From the NCBI GenBank assembly GCA_041485845.1, contig JBGPKH010000087.1, positions 1-19,423 of the forward strand: a stretch of 19,423 nt of DNA, read 5' to 3'. Source of the stretch: OMOG01 sp041485845. Lineage in GTDB: Bacteria; Acidobacteriota; Terriglobia; Bryobacterales; Bryobacteraceae. Below the pieces are notes generated by a model, which was not told the DNA's origin, did no database searches, and saw only the letters and a list, made by a program, of their open reading frames with translations. The position numbers and the translations under genes are program-made. Positions 13,922 to 19,423 of this stretch are shown here, one piece after another. The first letter of the stretch is position 1. Each line of letters opens with the position of its first letter.

Positions 13922-15540
13922 CACCGTCCCGCCACCGCCGCCGGCCGCTGGCCGTTCATGCGTTGCACGATCACCTTCCTGGCGCCCTGGGCCAGGCTGC
14001 TGGCTTTGGGCATGGCCTCGATGGCCTTCTTCACGGCGGGATCGGTGCGCGCGAAAACCTGGTCGCTTTCGTCCACGTTGAATGCGTAGATGTACATCTC
14101 TTTCGCCAGGTAACGCTTGATCCAGTCCAGATCCTTGGTAAATTCGGCTTCCGTGAACTTGGTTTCGTTCTTCAGCAGGTACTCCTGAAGTTCGTGGATC
14201 ACCGCGTCGTCCGGCATCCAGCCCTTGGGCAGAGTCGCGCTGTGTTTGGTGAAATACTGCCGCGTGAAGTTGAAGAGGCCCTTGCGGAATAGCTCCACTT
14301 CCAGGCGATCCATTTTGGGCGCCTGATACTTTTCGTCGGGCGTAATTCCGCCCCCGCCGTAGACCGTGCGGCCGCTATCGGTCATCTTCACGTCGAGCGG
14401 GTTGCGCGCGTCGCCGTCCTTGTGGAAGTAATATTCGTAGAACGATTTGTTGCTGTAGTCGCGCTGGATGAGGCGCCCGCTGGGCGTGTAAAAATGCGCG
14501 GTAGTCAGTGCCAGCGCGGTGGTTTGCGGCATGGGGTAGACGGTCTGTACCAAACCCTTGCCGAAAGTCTTGGAGCCCAGAATCCAGCCGCGGTCGTGAT
14601 CCTGGAGCGCACCCGAGACGATCTCGGCGGCGGACGCCGATCCACCGTCCACCAGCACTACGATGGGATAGTCATGGCCGTGGCTCCCGTTGTAAGCGAA
14701 GTAGGGCTGCTCGGCGGACGCGCGGCCCCGGTGGGAAACGATCAACTGGCCCTTGGTGAGGAAATGGTCGGCCACGGCGACCCCGGTCTTCAGCAGCCCG
14801 CCGGGGTTGTTGCGCAAATCGAGGACCAGGCCCTTGATATTGTTCTCGCCAAGGCGTCGCAGGTTCTCGTCCAGCTCGCGCCCCGTATTGTCTCCAAAAG
14901 TGAGGATCTTGACGTAGGCGATGTTGGGCTTCAACCAGAATCCGTCCGGCACCGTCTTGCGGTTGATCTCGTCGCGGATCACGGTGAAGCTCAAGTAGTC
15001 CGGCGCACCCTCGCGCGAGACTACGATCTTCACCTGCGTTCCGCGAGGCCCCTTGAGAATGTCCGCAACCTCGGTGGTGTTCAGTCCCTCCGTCGGTTTG
15101 TCGTTCACGAACATGATGATGTCCCCCGGCCGCAGGCCGATTTTGTACGCCGGAGAACCGGGGAACGGTGCGATTACCACCGTCTTGCCGTTGCGCGACG
15201 AAACGGTCATGCCCACGCCGAAATACGTGCCCTTCTGCTCTTCGATCAGGGCCCGGTACTCTTTGGGGTCGAAGAAGTTGGAATGCGGATCGAGGGTCCG
15301 CAGCATTCCCGGAATCGCGCCCCGGTAGATCGCCTTGTCGTTGTTCAGCGGCTCCGCGAAATTCTGTTCCACCAGGGCCAGTGCTTTGGCGAAGCTGTCG
15401 ACGTTTTGGTCGATACTGACCGCGTCCGCCTCGGAAGCCGCGGCCGCCACCTGGACTCGGGGGCCATAAGACCCGCCCAGAACGGAGAAAACCAATACAA
15501 TCAGCGGCAAGACAAAAAGAGAGCGCCTCTTCTGGGCCAT
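13921..15540 (-). CDS. S41 family C-terminal processing protease (Ctp/Prc type)
   Basis: A 539-residue exported serine protease that trims or degrades envelope proteins at their C-termini. Start at 15540 (ATG, AGGA 10 bases upstream) gives the membrane/signal segment MAQKRRSLFVLPLIVLVFSV; a TTG at 15564 is a weaker choice. Residues about 95-175 are a PDZ domain (GVGMTVSSRNGK, GLRPGDIIMFVND). The S41 core follows: LVLDLRNNPGGLL, GGSASAAEIVSGA and GSKTFGKGLVQT. S303 and K328, 25 residues apart, are the expected Ser/Lys catalytic pair. A C-terminal helical extension of about 120 residues is usual for longer Ctp proteins. It overlaps guaA by one base. Confidence 0.93.
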   Translation of the reverse strand: MAQKRRSLFVLPLIVLVFSVLGGSYGPRVQVAAAASEADAVSIDQNVDSFAKALALVEQNFAEPLNNDKAIYRGAIPGMLRTLDPHSNFFDPKEYRALIEEQKGTYFGVGMTVSSRNGKTVVIAPFPGSPAYKIGLRPGDIIMFVNDKPTEGLNTTEVADILKGPRGTQVKIVVSREGAPDYLSFTVIRDEINRKTVPDGFWLKPNIAYVKILTFGDNTGRELDENLRRLGENNIKGLVLDLRNNPGGLLKTGVAVADHFLTKGQLIVSHRGRASAEQPYFAYNGSHGHDYPIVVLVDGGSASAAEIVSGALQDHDRGWILGSKTFGKGLVQTVYPMPQTTALALTTAHFYTPSGRLIQRDYSNKSFYEYYFHKDGDARNPLDVKMTDSGRTVYGGGGITPDEKYQAPKMDRLEVELFRKGLFNFTRQYFTKHSATLPKGWMPDDAVIHELQEYLLKNETKFTEAEFTKDLDWIKRYLAKEMYIYAFNVDESDQVFARTDPAVKKAIEAMPKASSLAQGARKVIVQRMNGQRPAAVAGR

Positions 15541-15634
15541 TCGGAAACCGTCCTTATTAGGCAAAGTATACCCTACCTCTTGTGTTGGACGCGCGAGACC
15601 GCCGGTTGGCTGCGTTTGCTTAGCACGATCCGTT

Positions 15635-15711
15635 CCCTACCGACCGCTCTGGTCGCGGCTCAGTAACACCTTTCGATTCACGTCAGGTGTCTCCGAGCCG
15701 CGACCGTAGGG
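15635..15711. repeat. Large imperfect palindrome, REP-like
   Basis: GGTCGCGGCTC (15651-15661) pairs perfectly with GAGCCGCGACC (15695-15705). Inside, ACACCT (15666-15671) pairs with AGGTGT (15685-15690). Outside, CCCTAC (15635-15640) pairs with GTAGGG (15706-15711) across a 10-base insertion on the left arm that can itself fold (CGACC/GGTCG). The whole could form a long hairpin in DNA or RNA. It lies between the protease gene and the repeat pair to its right. It is probably one copy of a dispersed intergenic repeat (inference). Confidence 0.65.
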
Positions 15712-15840
15712 AGTGCCCGATGGGCCGCGGCGGCCCACCAAAGGGCATGAAGACGCGGCCGGTGCGGGCCGGGTATTTTCGCCGGTTCTTCGCCGCGTCT
15801 TCAACCGAGTGCCCCATGGGCCGCGCGCGGCGGCCCACCA
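15711..15840. repeat. Pair of palindromic direct repeats bracketing an 11-bp inverted repeat
   Basis: A unit reading GAGTGCCC(g/c)ATGGGCCGCG...GGCGGCCCACCA occurs near 15711-15740 and 15807-15840. Each unit contains its own palindrome: TGGGCCGC/GCGGCCCA with a 1-base centre at 15721-15737 and a 5-base centre at 15817-15837. Between them GAAGACGCGGC (15749-15759) pairs perfectly with GCCGCGTCTTC (15792-15802). This nested symmetry suggests a structured mobile repeat or non-coding RNA-like element rather than a gene. Confidence 0.6.
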
Positions 15841-15980
15841 TAAGGTGATGAAAATGGTGTCGAGTGGCGGTAATATGTTCCACAGCGGGGAATGGAAGAG
15901 ATCGTTACCGCTCTGGAGCAGTTGAGTCCGTAACCGAGTCTGATCCGGATCGCGCGTCTTGAACCAATCATTGTGACGTT

Positions 15981-16003
15981 CGCCCTTCCGTCAAAGAAGG
16001 GCG
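15981..16003. repeat. Hairpin CGCCCTTC / GAAGGGCG
   Basis: Perfect 8-bp inverted repeat with loop CGTCAAA. It resembles a terminator stem but has no T-run on either side. It lies inside the end of a doubtful 74-codon minus-strand frame. Confidence 0.4.
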
Positions 16004-16297
16004 ATAAGCACGTAACGGTGCGTATATTACAGATCCCGTCGCGCGTTCTACCACTTCCTCGCTGAGTGTTTGTGGGTGTTTGTTCAGGGACAGGAGGTGA
16101 TTTTCAACGGAGCGGTTCATCAATTTCGCCGCCCCGGCCTCATCCTCTTCCCCGTAGTTGCCCGGTCGCGAAACTGATGAGACCTTTTTCATTCACGCCA
16201 ATTCGCCCATAATTTTCTGAATGATTTCAATCACTTCCGGATTTCCAGAACGTTGGCCTAATTTTCGTCTGCTACTTCTTGAATCAGGAGAAGCTCT

Positions 16298-16522
16298 ATG
16301 CCCGAACCCGCATCCTTCGCCCCACTCATCGCCATCGCCCAACGAAGCCTCCCCTTCACCGCCGTCGACGGCCAGGCCTTCGTGCGCCTCCCCGGCCCCT
16401 CCGGAGGCTTCTACATCCTCCGGGAGACGCATCTTGCGAAAAAACCCCTCCAGATGCGTCTCCCGATTTCGAGGCCCCTCCGCAACCCACAGATACAGGG
16501 GATCTTACAGCGTCATGAATAA
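16298..16522 (+). pseudogene. 5' fragment of a truncated gene
   Basis: ATG at 16298 follows AGGAGA (16286-16291, 6-base spacing), a good ribosome binding site. The peptide begins MPEPASFAPLIAIAQRSLPF and continues VDGQAFVRLPGPSGGFYIL, which reads like a genuine folded N-terminus. It vaguely recalls the start of some phage or plasmid primase/helicase-type proteins (VDG...FVRLP...GGFYxLP), a weak impression. Immediately after, at 16422, an inverted repeat begins and the frame continues as unconvincing sequence to a stop at 16520-16522 (74 codons). The real gene seems to have been cut off there, by insertion or deletion. No downstream remainder of it is found. Confidence 0.4.
16422..16464. repeat. 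Perfect 13-bp inverted repeat with a third partial copy nearby
   Basis: GGGAGACGCATCT (16422-16434) pairs exactly with AGATGCGTCTCCC (16452-16464), separated by 17 bases. The last 11 bases, ATGCGTCTCCC, recur directly at 16545-16555. The repeat sits exactly where the plus-strand gene fragment loses its coding character. It could be an end of a small mobile element or a stable RNA hairpin. Confidence 0.55.
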
Positions 16523-16616
16523 TAACTCGACACACCCGGAAATCATGCGTCTCCCCTTCTGGGGCGGGGAGGCGTCGTCCGCGCGTGACCCCCGGCTCGC
16601 GCTCTTGGGCTCATCG

Positions 16617-16971
16617 TCAACTCTTAGGCATAACAGCCCGCAAGTTCGCGTCCACCAGCCGGCAGCCGAACAGCACATCGCCCAGCCGCGATTTCCCGCT
16701 CTCGCTAACGCCGCTGGCATTCACATTCAGTTCCGGCAGAGACGGCAACCGGGCCAACACCTCCACACTGGAATCCGTGATACCGCACCCGGCCAGCCAG
16801 AGAATCTCCAGGCTGCCGAGGGTCCCGGTTCGCCTCCAGGGCCTGGAACTGCTCCTCCACCAGACTGTCACCGCTTGACGCGATCTTCCGCTCGGCGATG
16901 CAGCCGGACTGCCCGCCCGGAAGGTCAAATTCCTCTCTTTTTTCAAAGAGTTCCATTATTATTTTCGCCAT
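16617..16971 (-). pseudogene. Leucine-rich-repeat protein gene with a one-base frameshift
   Basis: ATG at 16971 has a strong GGAGG site 6 bases upstream and begins MAKIIMELFEKREEF. The frame runs through VEEQFQALEANRD, then an extra base in a CCC run (plus-strand GGG at 16820-16822) shifts it. Removing that base gives RDLGSLEILWLAGCGITD and then VEVLARLPSLPELNVNASGV, two leucine-rich repeats, ending VDANLRAVMPKS at TGA 16617-16619. Corrected length is about 117 residues, short for an LRR protein, so it may also be truncated. Such proteins usually bind other proteins. Either a decayed gene or a one-base sequence error. It is divergent from the TonB receptor gene. Confidence 0.65.
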
Positions 16972-16982
16972 TATTGCCTCCC

Positions 16983-16997
16983 GCGGGCCCGGCCCGC
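16983..16997. promoter_or_regulatory. 15-base palindrome between divergent genes
   Basis: GCGGGCC-C-GGCCCGC is a perfect palindrome with a one-base centre. It lies between the start of the LRR remnant (16971) and the TonB receptor (17039). Its position suits an operator, but G+C-rich palindromes are common here, so this is weak. Confidence 0.25.
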
Positions 16998-17038
16998 CGT
17001 AACGTTCCTACCCTCACCTGCGCCTTCATAGGTACCTC

Positions 17039-19423
17039 ATGGCCGTAAATCGCACTTACACCTCATTGGGACGCCTGTTGGCATTGGGACGCCTGTTGGC
17101 AGCCTCGATTGCCGTGACCGGGCTACTCGCTTCGGAACATCACGGGGTTGTCAAATCCGGCGGACTTCCCATCCCCGGCGCCACTGTAACCGCTCTTCAA
17201 GGCGACAAGAAGGTCGTCACCACCACCGACGAGCAGGGAGCCTACTCGTTCCCCAATCTCGCCGACGGCATCTGGACAATCGATGTGGAGATGCTGGGCT
17301 TCGCGAAGGTCGCTAAAGAGGTGGGCATCGATGCCCAGGCGCCGAGTCCCCAGTGGGAACTGAAGCTCCAGACGTCGATGGAAGCCGTAATGGCCAGCGC
17401 TGCTCCACCGGCCGCGGCCAAGCCGGCGCCCACGCCCGCCACTGCCCCGGCGCCTGCGGCGGCCACGGCCACCACACCGGCTCCGGCCACCGCCACTCCG
17501 CAGACTCCCGCGCCATCGGCCAGCGCACAGCCACGGATCAATCCGCCAGCCGGACGCGGCGGGCAGAATGGACGAGGCGGGCAGGCAACCAACAACGGAC
17601 GTCCTTCGATCGTCGCCGGCCGCGGCGGACAGGCCAACGGATTCCAACGAGCGGATGTCAACCAATCGGGCGACCTGGCGGCGGCGGGACAGGAAGGCGC
17701 CATCAACAACGACACGGTGGCCGATCTCAATTCGAGCGCCAACGACTCGTTCCTGGTGAACGGCAGCGTGAGCCGCGGCCTGGATATGCCGCAACAGCCC
17801 GACTGGATGATGGGCGGACGCGGCGGCGGGGATGGCTTCGGTCCCGGGGGCGGCTTTGGTCCCGGCGGCGGCATGGGTATGGGTTTGAACGGCGAGCCTA
17901 ACACCGGCGCGGGCGGAGACAACGCCGCGGCCATGGGCGGAAGAGGCGGACGCGGCGGTGGTCCTGGCGGCGGTCCGGGAGGCCCTGGGTTTGGCGGGCG
18001 CGGCGGGGGTCCCGGTGGCGCGCCCGGTGGATTTGGCGGGCGTGGCGACCCGGGTGGCGGACGTGGAGGCTTCGCCGGCGGACGCGGTGGACGCGGCGGA
18101 AATCCCGGCGTTCGTCCCGGCACAGCGTCGTTCGGCAACGGCCGCAGAGACCGCCGCATGCAGTACAACGGCAATCTGGGCTTCATCCTCGATAACTCCG
18201 TGTGGGACGCGCAGACCTACTCGGTCACCGGCAACCACGTAGACAAGCCGGCGTATGCCAACGCGCGCGTGACCGCCACCTTGGGCGGTCCGTTGCGGAT
18301 TCCCAAACTGCTCAGCGGCCGGCGCGGAATGTTCACCTTGAATTACCAGTTGACGCGCAGCCGCAACGGCGCCACGCAGGTGTCCACCATGCCCACGGCG
18401 CTCGAGCGCGGCGGCGATTTCTCAAAATCCTATACCACCGCGCCGGTCACCATCTACGATCCGCAGACCTATGATCCGCTGACCGGTAACATGAGTACAT
18501 TCCCCGGCAACCTGATTCCCCAGAACCGCATCAATTCGGCGGCGGCCGGTTTGTTGAAATACTTCCCGCTGCCCAATTTCGCGACCCTCAGCCGCAACTA
18601 CTCCGCGCCGATTACTTCGGTGGGCAACTCCGACAACATCAACACGCGGCTGAACCAGACGCTCAATACCAAAAACCGGATCTCAGGCGGGGTCGGCTAT
18701 CAGGGCGGCAACAACACCAACCCCAACATTTTCGGCTTCCGGGACAGCCGCACGTCGCGCGGCATCAACGCCAACGTCTCGTATTCGCACAACTTCACCA
18801 CTCACGTCATCAGCAATTTGAACTACCGGTTCAGCCGCTCGCGAAATCTCTCGACTCCGTTCTTCTCCTTCAAGCAGAACGTGGAGGCCGAGCTGGGGAT
18901 CCTCGGCGGATCGAGCGATCCGCTGAACTGGGGACCGCCCAACCTTTCCTTTACGCAGGGTATGCAGGGACTTTCCGACGGCGCCGCGAATCTCAGCCGG
19001 AGCCAGACCAGCTCCATCGGCGAAAGCCTGATCTGGGTGCGCGGCCTGCACAACATGACTTTCGGCGCGGACTACCGGCGGCAGCAGATCAATCCGCTCT
19101 CGGACGCCAATGCGCGCGGCGGTTTCACGTTCACGGGCAACGCCACCAGCCAGATCGTCAACGGGATCGCGGTGCAGGGAACCGGCTTCGACTTCGCCGA
19201 CTTCCTGCTGGGCCATCCGGACACCGTGTCGGTGAACTACGGCAACGCGGACAAGTATTTCCGCACGTCGGTCTATGACGCGTTCGTCAACGACGACTGG
19301 CGCTTGAGCACCAAGTTCACGCTCAACGGCGGAATCCGCTGGGACTACCAGGCGCCGGTGAGCGAATTGTACGGCCGCCTGGTGAACCTCGATATCGGGC
19401 CGGGCTATTCGGCCATCGCACAG
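17039..19423 (+). CDS. TonB-dependent receptor-like protein with a carboxypeptidase-regulatory domain (cut by the right edge)
   Basis: Open frame of 795 codons with no stop before the edge. Start at the ATG at 17039, with AGGT about 7 bases upstream. A signal peptide follows (LGRLLALGRLLAASIAVTGLLA), containing an exact 18-bp tandem duplication. Residues about 35-110 are a carboxypeptidase-regulatory Ig-like domain (PIPGATVTALQ, TTTDEQGAYSFPNLADG). Then come an Ala/Pro/Thr-rich linker (about 120-165) and a long Gly/Arg/Pro-rich stretch (about 258-361). From about 370 on, alternating beta-strand sequence (RRGMFTLNYQLTRS, NRISGGVGYQGG, TFGADYRRQQ, FTLNGGIRWDYQAP) looks like an outer-membrane barrel of the Oar/TonB-receptor type common in Acidobacteriota. 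Such proteins move large ligands, often glycans, or act in adhesion. A standard plug is not clear. Confidence 0.85.
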   Translation, partial: MAVNRTYTSLGRLLALGRLLAASIAVTGLLASEHHGVVKSGGLPIPGATVTALQGDKKVVTTTDEQGAYSFPNLADGIWTIDVEMLGFAKVAKEVGIDAQAPSPQWELKLQTSMEAVMASAAPPAAAKPAPTPATAPAPAAATATTPAPATATPQTPAPSASAQPRINPPAGRGGQNGRGGQATNNGRPSIVAGRGGQANGFQRADVNQSGDLAAAGQEGAINNDTVADLNSSANDSFLVNGSVSRGLDMPQQPDWMMGGRGGGDGFGPGGGFGPGGGMGMGLNGEPNTGAGGDNAAAMGGRGGRGGGPGGGPGGPGFGGRGGGPGGAPGGFGGRGDPGGGRGGFAGGRGGRGGNPGVRPGTASFGNGRRDRRMQYNGNLGFILDNSVWDAQTYSVTGNHVDKPAYANARVTATLGGPLRIPKLLSGRRGMFTLNYQLTRSRNGATQVSTMPTALERGGDFSKSYTTAPVTIYDPQTYDPLTGNMSTFPGNLIPQNRINSAAAGLLKYFPLPNFATLSRNYSAPITSVGNSDNINTRLNQTLNTKNRISGGVGYQGGNNTNPNIFGFRDSRTSRGINANVSYSHNFTTHVISNLNYRFSRSRNLSTPFFSFKQNVEAELGILGGSSDPLNWGPPNLSFTQGMQGLSDGAANLSRSQTSSIGESLIWVRGLHNMTFGADYRRQQINPLSDANARGGFTFTGNATSQIVNGIAVQGTGFDFADFLLGHPDTVSVNYGNADKYFRTSVYDAFVNDDWRLSTKFTLNGGIRWDYQAPVSELYGRLVNLDIGPGYSAIAQ
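17065..17100 (+). repeat. 18-bp perfect tandem duplication in the signal-peptide coding region
   Basis: ATTGGGACGCCTGTTGGC occurs twice with no gap (17065-17082, 17083-17100). Being 18 bp it keeps the frame and adds six residues (LALGRL-type) to the hydrophobic core. Likely a recent slippage event. Confidence 0.85.

Larger units (their letters stand above)
15541..16616. other. Region without an intact gene: repeats and gene fragments
   Basis: About 1.1 kb with no convincing complete gene. From left to right it holds a large imperfect palindrome, a pair of palindromic direct repeats, a hairpin at 15981-16003, a minus-strand open frame of 74 codons (15968-16192), the truncated start of a plus-strand gene (16298) and a 13-bp inverted repeat. 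The 74-codon frame starts directly after another minus-strand frame (TGA then ATG at about 16192) that ends SGNPEVIEIIQKIMGELA. These two read like decayed coding DNA, are less G+C-rich than the flanks, and match no family I recognise; GEEDEAGAAKLMNR faintly recalls the start of ECF sigma factors. Best read as a zone of gene decay and repeat insertion. Confidence 0.5.

Noticed and set aside
15651..15705. tRNA-like appearance of the palindrome (contains TTCGATTC)
   Set aside because: The loop is 13 bases, not 7, there is no anticodon arm or CCA-compatible acceptor stem, and symmetry spans the whole element.
15711..15840. CRISPR array
   Set aside because: Only two imperfect repeat units, themselves palindromic, with one structured spacer and no cas genes in the window.
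16221..17048. A 275-codon plus-strand frame
   Set aside because: Pro/Ser/Arg-rich noise that crosses inverted repeats and the opposite-strand LRR gene; it has no domain pattern or ribosome site.

Overview
The window looks like an Acidobacteriota chromosome segment, most likely a Solibacter/Bryobacter-type lineage. This is inferred from gene content and style, not from a marker gene. The signs are high G+C, exported PQQ dehydrogenases with built-in cytochrome c domains, a multidomain Ser/Thr kinase, a DUF1080 protein beside a xylose-isomerase-like TIM barrel, and an Oar-like TonB-dependent receptor with a carboxypeptidase-regulatory domain.

Layout. (1) 1-1140 is a decaying accessory stretch on the minus strand. 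It holds a pRiA4b-ORF3-like gene with a one-base frameshift that runs off the left edge, a 47-codon orphan ORF and a frameshifted antitoxin-like fragment. (2) 1227-6176 is a plus-strand operon of a PQQ dehydrogenase with an internal cytochrome c, a CHRD protein, and a second PQQ dehydrogenase with an N-terminal cytochrome c. (3) 6245-9175 (minus) is a kinase / transmembrane / FGE-like / alpha-beta hydrolase fusion. (4) 9368-11191 (minus) is a two-gene unit of a Tat-exported sugar isomerase-like protein followed by a DUF1080 protein. (5) 11291-12022 (plus) is a low-complexity exported protein, divergent from unit 4 across a perfect palindrome. (6) 12167-15540 (minus) is an S41 C-terminal processing protease overlapping guaA. 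(7) 15541-17038 has no intact gene. It is packed with inverted repeats and broken gene pieces, including a leucine-rich-repeat gene with a one-base frameshift. (8) 17039 to the right edge is the N-terminal 795 residues of a TonB-dependent receptor.

How it works together. The operon in region 2 is a periplasmic oxidation module: two quinoproteins that could pass electrons from alcohols or sugars to their own haem c domains. The isomerase/DUF1080 pair fits oxidised-sugar or keto-glycoside breakdown, and the TonB receptor is an outer-membrane import or attachment protein. guaA and the protease are housekeeping genes. No PQQ biosynthesis genes are visible.

The most interesting points are: the Gly/Arg-rich linkers shared by three exported proteins; a cytochrome c inserted inside a PQQ propeller; a kinase fused to both a cysteine-poor FGE-like domain and a hydrolase with an apparent catalytic triad; a GuaA with a C-terminal insert resembling the eukaryotic enzyme; a 13-bp direct repeat that includes the guaA stop codon, like an attachment site; and a 1.4-kb palindrome-rich graveyard before the TonB receptor. 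All statements come from reading the sequence and from remembered family features; no searches were run.
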